This document shows, in pieces, positions 36,372-44,885 of a stretch of 64,000 bases of DNA. The position numbers and the translations under genes were made by a program. The notes under the pieces were generated by a model. The model had not been told where the DNA came from. It did no database searches and saw only the letters and a program-made list of their open reading frames with translations. Position 1 is the first letter of the stretch; every line of letters starts with the position of its first letter. Source of the stretch: Desulforhopalus sp. Lineage in GTDB: Bacteria > Desulfobacterota > Desulfobulbia > Desulfobulbales > Desulfocapsaceae. The stretch covers positions 620,001-684,000 of the forward strand of contig JAOTRX010000002.1 of the NCBI GenBank assembly GCA_030247675.1, read 5' to 3'.

Positions 36372-37982
36372 CTACGAGCTGCACGACAGCATTGAGCAGC
36401 CGGCACGGTTACGCGCCCACTCCGGGCGCTTTCCGGCGTAATGCTCTTTGTCCGGTTGTTCGTCGTAGGGATGACGCAGCACATCGAGGAGTTCAGCCAC
36501 CAGGGCGTAATCGCCGCCTTCCGCTTTATCGATGGCCAGCTGGGCAAGGTAGTTGCGGAAGACATACTTGGGGTTGACGGCATTCATCCGCAGCCGCCGG
36601 TCTTCGTCGCTGCCACGGTCGCTGCGCCGCCGGCTGAGATAGGTGTTCAGCCATGTGACCATTTTTGCCCTATATGCCCCGTCGGCTGCCTCCGGCTGAT
36701 AATAGGCGTCAAGGAGGACCGCCGGCAGATTGTCGCCGTCCCGGATCACCAGGTCTGACGGCAGGGCGGCGAGCCTTCGAAAGAAAATGGTCATATCGGT
36801 CTCGACTAACGGGAGGATCTCCACCAGATCCTTGATGATCCGGTCGTCGGTTGCCCCATCGAATCCGGTCAACCCGAGTTTTGCCGCCATCATCTCGTTC
36901 CAGCCGCGCAGAAAGAGGTTGTTGTATTCGACCAGAGCCTCCTGAAGGGGCTCGACGCTGCCCACCAGGGGGTAGATGGCCTGGGCCAGCTGCAGGAGGT
37001 TCCACTGGCCGATATGTGGCTGATTGTTAAAACTGTAGCGGTGGCCTTGCGCATCGGTGGTATTCGGCGTCCAGTCGGGATCAAAACCCTCCAGCCAACC
37101 ATACGGGCCGTAGTCGATGGTCAGGCCGAGGATCGACATATTGTCGGTATTCATGACCCCGTGGACAAAGCCGACCCGCATCCAGTGGACGATCATCGCC
37201 GCGGTTGTCCGGCAGATCTCGGTAAACCATGTGGCGTAGGTCGTCGGTGACGGGGGACCGAGGTCTGGAAAATCGGTGCGAATGGTGTAATCGGCCAGTT
37301 GCCGCAGCAGGGCTGTTTCACCACGGGCGGCAAAGATCTCGAAATTTCCGAACCTGAGAAAGGATGGAGCGACCCGGCAGACCACCGCCCCCGGCTCATT
37401 CTTCGGGTGGCCGTCATAAAACATGTCGCGGAGCACCGGCTCGCCGGTGGCGATGACGCTGAGGGCCCGGGTGGTGGGTATTCCGAGGTGGTGCATTGCC
37501 TCGCTGCAGAGAAATTCGCGAATCGACGAACGGAGGACGGCCAGACCATCTCCGCGACGCGAATAGGGGGTGAGTCCCGCCCCCTTCAGCTGCAGGACCC
37601 AGCGCTCACCGCGATGGTTGACGACCTCGCCGAGGTTGATCGCCCGGCCGTCGCCCAGCTGCCCGGCCCAGCTGCCGAATTGATGGCCGCCGTAGCACAT
37701 GGCCAGGGGATCCATACCGGGAAGAACTTTGTTGCCGGAAAAGACCGCGGTGAAATCCGTGGACAGGCAGGCCGCTTCATCCAGGTCGATTGCCGTTGCT
37801 ACTTCACGGCTGTAGGCGACCAGTTTCGGGGCTGCCACCCTGGCCGGTATCACCCGTGAATAACAGGCTCCCTCCACCTGGCGGCAAAAATTGCCGGTTT
37901 GCCGATCGGCCGGCAACTCACGGGCAAAGCGGTTATCAAAGGTCAAAGATTCAAGGGTAGTGTGGTGGATCGGCATATTCAT
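36372..37982 (-). CDS. selO: Protein adenylyltransferase SelO
   Basis: 536 residues. A pseudokinase fold that transfers AMP to Ser/Thr/Tyr. Conserved blocks: YGGHQFGSWAGQLGDGRAIN, LQLKGAGLTPYSRRGDG, HGVMNTDNMSILGLTIDYGP and FDPDWTPNTTD. The C-terminus ends CSMLSCSS, with Cys at the position occupied by selenocysteine in eukaryotic SelO. AGGAAG precedes the ATG. An upstream in-frame start would translate through palindromic element copy E, so it is rejected. Confidence 0.93.
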   Translation of the reverse strand: MNMPIHHTTLESLTFDNRFARELPADRQTGNFCRQVEGACYSRVIPARVAAPKLVAYSREVATAIDLDEAACLSTDFTAVFSGNKVLPGMDPLAMCYGGHQFGSWAGQLGDGRAINLGEVVNHRGERWVLQLKGAGLTPYSRRGDGLAVLRSSIREFLCSEAMHHLGIPTTRALSVIATGEPVLRDMFYDGHPKNEPGAVVCRVAPSFLRFGNFEIFAARGETALLRQLADYTIRTDFPDLGPPSPTTYATWFTEICRTTAAMIVHWMRVGFVHGVMNTDNMSILGLTIDYGPYGWLEGFDPDWTPNTTDAQGHRYSFNNQPHIGQWNLLQLAQAIYPLVGSVEPLQEALVEYNNLFLRGWNEMMAAKLGLTGFDGATDDRIIKDLVEILPLVETDMTIFFRRLAALPSDLVIRDGDNLPAVLLDAYYQPEAADGAYRAKMVTWLNTYLSRRRSDRGSDEDRRLRMNAVNPKYVFRNYLAQLAIDKAEGGDYALVAELLDVLRHPYDEQPDKEHYAGKRPEWARNRAGCSMLSCSS

Positions 37983-38411
37983 TTGCTCTTCCTTACGGTG
38001 ACAATGGCGATTATTAAAGCTGAGTTGAGCAGCTTGTCTGCTCAAACGAAACTTATGCCCTTGTGGTATAAAAATCCTAGAGAAGGCTCTCTTTGCCAGC
38101 GGAATTATACGGCAAGACTCTAAGCATGCCACGGAGTGGTATCAAGGTTACCTGTTACCGGAAATCACTGGCAGTCTTGGCATGGTTCGCTCCCGTGCCG
38201 TTCCGGAAAGGGTTGCCACAATCCGTAACAAGAGGTATTTATTGTAAAGGTGGGCGGAATTCCGGTGGGTTTGCAAGCGAGTGCCGCTTGTCAAGTGTGT
38301 CTTTTCGATGTTGCCGGCTGCCCGGAATGCACTTTCCGGAAGATGATCGTACCTGGTGTGAATATCCTGATTGATGGCCTTTATGGGGATGGCGGAGGAG
38401 TTGCGTAAACG
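37983..38411. other. Intergenic region between divergent genes
   Basis: Contains element copy E (38014-38073) in the selO leader. The rest (38074-38411) has no recognisable gene. Promoters for selO and the following membrane-protein gene must lie here, but none is clear by eye. Confidence 0.4.
38014..38073 (+). repeat. Bipartite palindromic element, copy E
   Basis: The best-preserved copy. Hairpin 1 is TTGAGCAG-CTTGT-CTGCTCAA and hairpin 2 is TTATGCC-CTTGT-GGTATAA (one G-T pair). Both have the same loop. It would encode KAELSSLSAQTKLMPLWY on the plus strand. It lies antisense in the 5' leader of selO. Confidence 0.85.
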
Positions 38412-39119
38412 ATGATCGTTCGAATTTTTGTTGCCGTTTTCGCCTCTCTGGTCGGTGGACTCAGCTACCTGACCGGACTGGCAAAATTGATGACCGCCTT
38501 TCTTCTCGGCTTCGGGGCGGTGTGTTCCCTGCTGCTCGGGGTCTTGTTTACCATGCCGGTCAACGCCGACCGGCTTTTTTTGCCGGTTTATGAGCGGGTT
38601 CCCGCCTGGCCGTATTTCGTGATAGCCGTAATTCTAGCTGGGATGGTCGCGGTGCTTTTTCTGGCGAAGGCAAAGCCCGCCGAAGCGGAGGAAGTCTCGG
38701 TTGTTCACTTCAAATACCTGTTCGGCGCTGTCGTCGGCTATCTGGTCAGCATGTTTGCCTCGTCGGTATACTGGTTTCCGTCCGATGCGGTGCGACGGAC
38801 AGCCGACACGGCGGCGTTGACCTCCGAGGTGCTTTTTGGTACCTCGCTGTTTTTGGTTGGAGTGGCTATTTCCTGCGGGCTTTTTTACCGGGCCTCAAAG
38901 GGCGGTTCCGAACGCCATCCCGATCTTATGCGTCGTTTTGTCCTTGGCCTCTTTGCCTTTTTTCAACTCGACAAGATGCCGCTTCTTGTCGCCTACCTGC
39001 TCATCTACTCGCCGGAGACCGAGGTGATCTTTCCCCATATCGCCGCCCTGGCCCTTTCTTCCTACATCCCCGTAGGCCTTTTTCTTCTCATGACAACCCG
39101 GGATTCGCGGGCTATGTAA
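38412..39119 (+). CDS. Polytopic membrane protein, unknown family
   Basis: 235 residues with about six to seven helices (for example GFGAVCSLLLGVLFTMPV, FVIAVILAGMVAVLFL, AALALSSYIPVGLFLLM). There is a hydrophilic stretch AKAKPAEAEEVSVVHF after the third helix. No motif recognised. GGAGGAG lies about 12 bases before the ATG. It converges on the MinD-like gene. Confidence 0.65.
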   Translation: MIVRIFVAVFASLVGGLSYLTGLAKLMTAFLLGFGAVCSLLLGVLFTMPVNADRLFLPVYERVPAWPYFVIAVILAGMVAVLFLAKAKPAEAEEVSVVHFKYLFGAVVGYLVSMFASSVYWFPSDAVRRTADTAALTSEVLFGTSLFLVGVAISCGLFYRASKGGSERHPDLMRRFVLGLFAFFQLDKMPLLVAYLLIYSPETEVIFPHIAALALSSYIPVGLFLLMTTRDSRAM

Positions 39120-39154
39120 GTTTTGTCCCTTGGCAGGCAGCTGTTGCCTGTGGC

Positions 39155-40060
39155 TTATGGAACAGCAGGTTTTGGTGCAAAGAGACCAATGACCTTGTCG
39201 AGTTTGTCGGCGATTGCCGCCAGGGCAATGGCTGCCGGCGCGGTGGGATACAGCTCGCAGATCGGCAGGTAGGATTTGAGGGCCTCGTCGATTTTTCCGT
39301 CTTCGGGGATATTACCAAGCTCGGGGATGTCTATGCCGAGGTATTTTGTCACCATCTTGCGGAGCTTGCTTTTATTGACGCTGCCGCCATCGCTGTCACG
39401 GTTGACAATCAGCAGGGGGTGAAAGTAGCGCAGGCTTTCCTGGGCCGTTTCCCGCGCCCCTTCCCTTGTCTGTTCGGCCAGGTCGAGGACCTCGGTGAGG
39501 GTCTTGAAACTATGGGATTTTAAGGCGGTGCCGACATCGCTTTGCGACAGGAAGGAGCTCAGCATCTTCCGAACCGTTGCCAGCTGCAGGAAGGTATACA
39601 TGTCCATAATCGATGTGGGATCGGGCAGGGTGACGCAGATCTGTAGGTCAGAAAACATAAAGAAATCAAGAGCATGGTAGCCGGTGCCGGCACCTACGTC
39701 GAGGAGCAGGACATCCGCCTCAATCGCTGTCAGGGCGCGGAGCAGTCTTTGTTTTTCCTGATAGCTGATATTGGCGGTCTGCAGGGTGTTGCCGGTTCCG
39801 GGAATGAACTGCAGGCCGTTGAAGGAATAGAAGGTGTGCACGACATCGGCAAGGGAATCGACCTTTCTGGTGAGAAAGTCGGTAAGTGTCCTCTTCGGAT
39901 CAAAGAGTCCGAGCAGGACATGGGCATCGGCGCCACCCAGATCGAGATCGACCAGGCAGACCTTCTTGCCCATTTTCGCGAGCATTAAGGCAAGGTTGAC
40001 CATGACAACGGTCTTTCCGGTGCCGCCCTTTCCTGATCCTATTGAAATTGAAACCGACAT
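39155..40060 (-). CDS. MinD/FlhG-like P-loop ATPase
   Basis: 301 residues. Deviant Walker A GSGKGGTGKTVVMVNLAL with the signature lysine, switch/Walker B VCLVDLDLGGADAHVLLG and VLLLDVGAGTGYHALDFFM. The first half resembles MinD and the flagellar number regulator FlhG. No flagellar, division or plasmid-partition partner is nearby. The only neighbour on the same strand is a zinc-ribbon protein 71 bp upstream. It could position a polar or envelope structure, or act as a MinD-like scaffold; this is open. Confidence 0.75.
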   Translation of the reverse strand: MSVSISIGSGKGGTGKTVVMVNLALMLAKMGKKVCLVDLDLGGADAHVLLGLFDPKRTLTDFLTRKVDSLADVVHTFYSFNGLQFIPGTGNTLQTANISYQEKQRLLRALTAIEADVLLLDVGAGTGYHALDFFMFSDLQICVTLPDPTSIMDMYTFLQLATVRKMLSSFLSQSDVGTALKSHSFKTLTEVLDLAEQTREGARETAQESLRYFHPLLIVNRDSDGGSVNKSKLRKMVTKYLGIDIPELGNIPEDGKIDEALKSYLPICELYPTAPAAIALAAIADKLDKVIGLFAPKPAVP

Positions 40061-40131
40061 ATCCTCATAGACTCCCGTGAATGGTTGTGCTCAGCCATTG
40101 GTAAAAGGCCGGCTCGCTGGCGTTGCGGCTC

Positions 40132-40437
40132 CTAATTTTTCTGCCGTCGCAGGCGGATGGCGTAAATCCGCCGCGCCTGGGAAAGCACTGTTTTCAGTTC
40201 GGTACTGGTTCCCGGCATGGCACTCCACAGTTCCCAACCCTCTTTGGAGCGGAGAACCATCTTGCCATTTTCTAAAGACAAAACCGTATCTTCTAGGAAA
40301 TCAGCAGGTTCCTCGCGGGGCGGCGCCGGAGGTGGCGTGGGCACCGGTTTCCGGTTCTGGATACAGGCGGGGCAGAGCTCTCTGTCGTCTTTTCCGAAGA
40401 GATTGAGCACTCCTCCGCAGTCTTTACAAAATTGCAT
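40132..40437 (-). CDS. Zinc-ribbon protein, unknown function
   Basis: 101 residues from the ATG with GAGG upstream. A two-CxxC zinc ribbon (FCKDCGG and ELCPACIQ) at residues ~2-30, a proline-rich linker (PVPTPPPAPPREEP), then a ~60-residue domain containing VLSLENGKMVLRSKEGWELW. A GTG 32 codons upstream is an alternative start but lacks a ribosome site. Same strand as, and upstream of, the MinD-like ATPase, so the two may work together. Confidence 0.55.
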   Translation of the reverse strand: MQFCKDCGGVLNLFGKDDRELCPACIQNRKPVPTPPPAPPREEPADFLEDTVLSLENGKMVLRSKEGWELWSAMPGTSTELKTVLSQARRIYAIRLRRQKN

Positions 40438-40702
40438 GCCGTCCTCGCCGACGGGGATGGGGGCAGCTTGTGCATCTGCCGGTCGATCTTCAGTTTCGCT
40501 ATAAATTGTATCAAAGAAAAGTTGCCGCGTCACTTTTTCGGCAAAAAAGAGCCGACGCCGGGGGGCATTTCACCGGCATTCGATTTCTTCTCGGTAGCTT
40601 CTGTGGGAATATTTAGAACGTGTAAGGAAATAAGGTCATGTTTTTTAGATATTTTCTTACGGCTCCTTGTTCCGTAACTCAGGATTTGGCGGGAGGTGCG
40701 AA

Positions 40703-41089
40703 TTATTTCTTCGATTTTGAGTGCAGGGTAATTCGTTCGACCACCTTTTGATAATAATCGCTTTGTTCGGCGATATTGACCGGCGAGGAGCGTTGGGCAT
40801 CTATCTTCATGAGCAGGACGTTGAGCTTTTTCATCTGCTTGAGCCGTTCATGTTCATCCTCGGTGCAGGCGATGAGGTCTTCAAGTTTTTTCACCTCTTT
40901 GCGTTGCTCAATTTCCGGCGGCAGAAATCCGGCGTTTTTGAGGATTTTATAGGCCATTTTCAGGTCGTCAGGAACAAAACGGTCGTCATCAAGGGGAAGG
41001 GGTTTGTTTTTCCATTTCGGCGAGTTCAGATCACGCTCCTGCATGGCCTGGGCAATTTTCTGTTCAGCAATAAAGGACAACGGATCCAT
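40703..41089 (-). CDS. DUF1992 (DnaJ-homologue-like) protein
   Basis: 128 residues. The N-terminal block FIAEQKIAQAMQERDLNSPK, then GKPLPLDD-like KNKPLPLDDDRFVPDDLKMA and KILKNAGFLPPEIEQRKE, is the DUF1992 signature (also in vertebrate DNAJC28). The C-terminal half is helical and charged. Function unknown. GGAG lies before the ATG. Confidence 0.8.
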   Translation of the reverse strand: MDPLSFIAEQKIAQAMQERDLNSPKWKNKPLPLDDDRFVPDDLKMAYKILKNAGFLPPEIEQRKEVKKLEDLIACTEDEHERLKQMKKLNVLLMKIDAQRSSPVNIAEQSDYYQKVVERITLHSKSKK

Positions 41090-41131
41090 GGTGTCTCCAA
41101 TGGGTTTCCGGGGGATATAGGGTTATGGCTA

Positions 41132-41791
41132 TCAGCGCAGCACGCCCTGCAGCCACCTGGAGATGTCGTCTATCTGTTCCGGGCAGACCGAGTGCTCCAT
41201 GGGGTAGCTTTGGTAGCTGACCCGGTAGCCTTCCTCCTTCAAGCGACCGGCTGCCTTTTTACCGAGGACCTCGGGGACAATTTTATCGTAGGTGCCGTGA
41301 TGGATGGCAATGGGGATTGCTTTGTTAGCCGGGCTGAAGGTCAGTACCTCGACGGTGGCCAGGTAGGTGGACATCGCCAGCAGGCCGCCAAGAGGTGCTG
41401 GGTGGCTGAGTGCCAGGTGGTAGGCAACCGCCCCTCCTTGGGAAAAGCCGGCGATTACCAGCCGTTTCGAGGCGATGCCGCGGGCAAGCTCCCGGTCGAC
41501 AAAGCCGCCAATGGCCTTTACCGAGGCGAGGATTCCCGGCAGGTCAACCTTGCGGTCGATCTGCATCTCAAAGACATCGTACCAGGCGGGCATGACAAAG
41601 CCACCATTGACGGTTACCGGCATGCTCGGGGCATGGGGAAAGATAAAGCGTATGGCCAGTTCTTTTGGCAGGCGCAGCTGACTGACGATCGGAGCAAAAT
41701 CGTTGCCGTCCGCGCCCAGGCCGTGCAGCCAGATAACCGCACTGTCGGGATTGGGCCGGGTTTCCATTTCAATGGCCGGTAAGAGTGTCAT
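41132..41791 (-). CDS. Carboxylesterase/phospholipase-family alpha/beta hydrolase
   Basis: 219 residues. AVIWLHGLGADGNDF forms the oxyanion region, GFSQGGAVAYHLAL holds the nucleophilic Ser, GTYDKIVP the Asp, and MEHSVCPEQ the His. This is the small serine esterase group (EstB/YpfH). AGGAGGA precedes the ATG at 41791. Substrate unknown. Confidence 0.88.
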   Translation of the reverse strand: MTLLPAIEMETRPNPDSAVIWLHGLGADGNDFAPIVSQLRLPKELAIRFIFPHAPSMPVTVNGGFVMPAWYDVFEMQIDRKVDLPGILASVKAIGGFVDRELARGIASKRLVIAGFSQGGAVAYHLALSHPAPLGGLLAMSTYLATVEVLTFSPANKAIPIAIHHGTYDKIVPEVLGKKAAGRLKEEGYRVSYQSYPMEHSVCPEQIDDISRWLQGVLR

Positions 41792-42033
41792 TGGCTCCTC
41801 CTGTGATGGGCAGTAAGTGTTAAATGTCCTCATGGTAGCATATCTTGCGCTTGTTTAGCCAGCTTTTCCAGAACCCTTTGCCGGTAGACCTGGGTGAGGT
41901 GTACCGGTGCCAAGTCCTTCGCGGAGGACTTGGGAAAGTGCTGTTTTTCTCGGTGTGAAGGTGGTATCGTTTGCTCTTTGGGCCGGGACAAAATCGGTGT
42001 TGCCAGGCGTTTTGATATCTTTGGAGAGCAATT

Positions 42034-42432
42034 ATGAGTTTACAGAAGCAACTGCAGGATGAATTGAAGGTGGCCATGAAGGCCAAGGACAGCGACCGGA
42101 CCTGGGCGATCCGCGTCTTGATCGGCGAGTTTGGCCGGCAGGTGGAAAAAGAGTTGAGCGATGACCAAGTTATCGCCATCGTCAAAAAACTTATCAAGTC
42201 GGAGCGGGAGTTGCTGGCGGCCCAAGGGAAAGACAGCAGCCCCTTCCTGGTCATAATGGAAGGATATCTGCCGCAGGCGGCAAGCGAAGAGGAGATTCGC
42301 GCCTGGATTGACGGCAATATCGACTTTTCCACATTCGCCAACCGGATGCAGGCGATGCGTCCGATCATGAACCACTTCGGCAGTGCCGCTGACGGAAATG
42401 TGGTAAAAAAGATCCTGCTCAGTTACTCCTGA
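42034..42432 (+). CDS. GatB/YqeY-domain protein
   Basis: 132 residues. LQDELKVAMKAKDSDRTWAI, KKLIKSERELLAAQGKD and IMEGYLPQAASEEEIRAWID fit the YqeY helical bundle shared with the tail of GatB, a tRNA-binding module. The family is usually about 148 residues. Here the internal segment between the first two blocks is short. GGAGAG precedes the ATG. Confidence 0.8.
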   Translation: MSLQKQLQDELKVAMKAKDSDRTWAIRVLIGEFGRQVEKELSDDQVIAIVKKLIKSERELLAAQGKDSSPFLVIMEGYLPQAASEEEIRAWIDGNIDFSTFANRMQAMRPIMNHFGSAADGNVVKKILLSYS

Positions 42433-42482
42433 ACCGATATCCGACTCCCGCCGCGCCTTCCGGGCTTTCCCCGTAACGGAGG

Positions 42483-43325
42483 TCAGGGGGACGGTTGGGT
42501 GATCCCCAAAATGGTGTGCCAGATTGCGTCCTGATTCCAGCGCTTGAGGATGAGAACCGGCTGGGTCGCGAGATATTCGAGGATTTTCTCGACCTCGCTG
42601 TTCATCAGGCCGGAGAGGATGAACCATTTCTGGCGGAGAAAACCGTCGGTGCGTACCAGGTCCTTCATCACCTCGTAGTGAATATTGGCGACCAACAGAT
42701 CGGTGGCAATGGCGGTGTGCTCCTCGGCCCTGCCGTTGACCACCAGGATGCGGTCTTCCAGCTGGTTAAGGAGGACGTTGCGGCGGGCGGTCCTCGCTGC
42801 CAGGTAGTTATAATCGACGGCGACTATCTTCTTGCAGCCGAGTTTGGCTGCGGCGAGGGCGAGGACGCCGGTCCCCGTGCCGAGATCGAGCATGCTCCCC
42901 ACCTTGTTGCCGGCACAGGCAATATCGATGGCCTCCAGGCAGGCCTGGGTCGTGGTATGGCTGCCGTTGCCGAAGACCACGCCGGAATCGACGGTGATCG
43001 CCACGTCGTTTTTCCCGGGGGAGGCCTTAATCCAGGTCGGGTTGAGGATAAAGCGGCCGATACGCAACGGTTCAATAGTGCCGCCCTGCCACTGGAGGTA
43101 GGTCATTGCGTACTCGTCAAGGAGGGTGCGCCCGGGAAATTCGGCGAGGATTCGCTCCACCAGCTGGTGCGCCGGTTGGGTAAAGAACAGGAAGCTGAAG
43201 TTGTCCTCGACCCAGTTGCCGATAAAACCTTTGGCAGCAATGGGGTGATGGGCGGGAATGATCCCATCAATATAATAGATGTACAGCAGGGTGTCGGGGC
43301 GGAGAAATTCTTGTTGGTGTGGCAT
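42483..43325 (-). CDS. Ribosomal protein L11 methyltransferase-like (PrmA-like)
   Basis: 280 residues. Residues ~100-200 have the PrmA-type sequence VDSGVVFGNGSHTTTQACLE (aligned with the GTGxHxTT loop), SAM motif I MLDLGTGTGVLALAAAKLG, VAVDYNYLAARTARRNVLLN and the catalytic-type NIHYEV. The N-terminal 95 residues differ from E. coli PrmA. The target could be L11 or another protein. Follows the HEPN-like gene by 14 bp. Confidence 0.8.
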   Translation of the reverse strand: MPHQQEFLRPDTLLYIYYIDGIIPAHHPIAAKGFIGNWVEDNFSFLFFTQPAHQLVERILAEFPGRTLLDEYAMTYLQWQGGTIEPLRIGRFILNPTWIKASPGKNDVAITVDSGVVFGNGSHTTTQACLEAIDIACAGNKVGSMLDLGTGTGVLALAAAKLGCKKIVAVDYNYLAARTARRNVLLNQLEDRILVVNGRAEEHTAIATDLLVANIHYEVMKDLVRTDGFLRQKWFILSGLMNSEVEKILEYLATQPVLILKRWNQDAIWHTILGITQPSP

Positions 43326-43339
43326 GGCGGGCTGACCGC

Positions 43340-44011
43340 TCAGTGTCTTATTTTGGTAAGAAAACTGAGGACGCCGCTTACCATGTTTTTCACCTGCTCT
43401 GCCGGGAGGTCGTCGCTTTTCGCCTCGGCGGCCTTGGCGAAGAGTTCCAGCCAGGCAATCACCTCTTTATTTTCCTGTCGCTCGTAAAGCTTCCGTTTAT
43501 ATGCCTCTCCGGTCAATTGCAGTCCCTTCTTGCCGACCGCCTTACCCTGAATTTCATTGTGGATCTTTATGCCGGCTGCGATACAGATGTCGCGTAGATG
43601 TTTTTCTAGGACCGCCCCGGCGATAATCGTTGCCGCCCGGAGATTTCTTTCCTCCATCTGCGTCCGGGCCTGACGGAGCATGTCAGTCAACACGTCGCGG
43701 GATATGGCTCCCCTGGTGGTCTCCAGCCAATCACCCTGAAGGTCTTTTTCGGCGGCGGTGAGGATGCCGATGCCTCGCCGGGTCCTGCTGGCGGTGGAGT
43801 GAGTTACCTCCGACTTGAAGCTCTGGTGATAGGTGCTGTCGGGGCCAAAGACCCGGCTGAGATAGGAAAGGGCGGAGATGCGAAAATCATGGAATTTCTC
43901 CTCGCTCACCAGACTCTTTTGTTGGCTGCCGGTGGTCTCGGTAGCAAGCACTTTCTCGCCGGTCGTTAAAATTGCCGCCAGTTGGGCAATAAGTTCGTCC
44001 TGATTTTTCAT
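43340..44011 (-). CDS. HEPN-like helical protein, unknown function
   Basis: 223 residues. A central block RISALSYLSRVFGPDSTYHQ, then AATIIAGAVLEKHLRDICIA and VKNMVSGVLSFLTKI, resembles the all-helical proteins often annotated as DUF4145/abortive-infection C-terminal. In those, an RNKAAHG-type motif sits before the last helix. Here that position reads LFAKAAEAKSDD, so the putative RNase motif is missing. It is just upstream of the PrmA-like gene in the same operon. Family placement is tentative. Confidence 0.5.
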   Translation of the reverse strand: MKNQDELIAQLAAILTTGEKVLATETTGSQQKSLVSEEKFHDFRISALSYLSRVFGPDSTYHQSFKSEVTHSTASRTRRGIGILTAAEKDLQGDWLETTRGAISRDVLTDMLRQARTQMEERNLRAATIIAGAVLEKHLRDICIAAGIKIHNEIQGKAVGKKGLQLTGEAYKRKLYERQENKEVIAWLELFAKAAEAKSDDLPAEQVKNMVSGVLSFLTKIRH

Positions 44012-44885
44012 GATACTCTTTCTCTGTTGTTGCTGATTGTCCCGAGGGCAACCGGTTCGGCGCCCTCGTCATTTAGTGCTTTACTCCACAAAAACTGTCA
44101 TAAAAACAAGAGCTTGAGGATGAGAAAGCAACGATGACTTCGCCACCACCAAGGCACTTATACCCCTCAAGGGGGTACTAGACAGAGTCCCCCTCTGTTG
44201 TGGAAGGGGATTACAGCCATTGGGTTGCGGGCGCTCGCCCGCATTTCAAATACCGGTCGCATGGTGTTTCCCTCATATACTCGCTACAGGCAAAAATATC
44301 ACCAGACGAATCACCTCTCCGGAGGAAAAAGAGAGGCCGGCTCGACGGCCTTTCTTTGCGGGAATTGCCTGATGCACCTTTCTAGTTGCAGTGCAAAAAA
44401 TGAGTTGCCATGGCCTGTTAGAGCTTTTTGCCGGTCATTCATGGCGAAGGACTTGCTGGCAACTGCATGAGTTGTGTTGCAGGTGGGGGAGAATTGCCGG
44501 GTGCCAGGTTGGACCGTTGACGGCGGCCAGGTTCGGCGCGTTCTGCGGTATCATTGCACTGTCAAATAATCAATTTCTTTTAGAAACAATCAATTAGAGG
44601 ACAATTTCTAAGGCTTGCCGAGCGCATTGTAAGGTGGTTGACGTGGTAAACGATCCAGCAAATTCATTTTCTTGGCAATGTGGCGGCACTGGCATAGAGC
44701 TTGCTTTTGCAGCAGGGAGCCGCGAGGTTCACTGGCGGGACGAACTGCAGTTTTTAAAAGGGAATTCTGCCGCGAAACGGCAGGATGGCCGGCGAATAAA
44801 AGGGAATAGCGCCCCAAAGGGGCTCCCCGGAAATTCCAACACAGAGTGATTGTGCGGGGTCAACAACAAACAGGAGACAAAAGGT
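44012..44885. other. Long non-coding region with several hairpins
   Basis: No credible gene over 870 bp. Visible structure: GCGGGCGCTCGCCCGC (44227-44242), CCTCTCCGGAGG (44313-44324), and AAAGAGAGGCCG pairing with CGGCCTTTCTTT (44327-44356), followed by a sigma-54-like site at 44690. No riboswitch family could be matched by eye. Confidence 0.45.
44690..44705 (+). promoter_or_regulatory. Sigma-54-like promoter upstream of the split TauE exporter
   Basis: TGGCAT-AGAGC-TTGCT, with GG and GC at the -24/-12 spacing of the TGGCAC-N5-TTGCW consensus. One base differs from the strong form. It lies about 180 bp before the start codon. No enhancer-binding-protein site was identified. Confidence 0.4.

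Noticed and set aside
37983..38132. N-terminal extension of SelO
   Set aside because: It would be made by reading through palindromic element copy E; the family N-terminus and an AGGAAG site support the start at 37982.
44198..44470. 90-codon open frame in the gene-free stretch
   Set aside because: No ribosome site, no motif, and it crosses strong inverted repeats.
44750..44850. Possible riboswitch before the split TauE gene
   Set aside because: There are inverted pieces such as GCCGCGAAACGGC, but no known riboswitch core could be matched.
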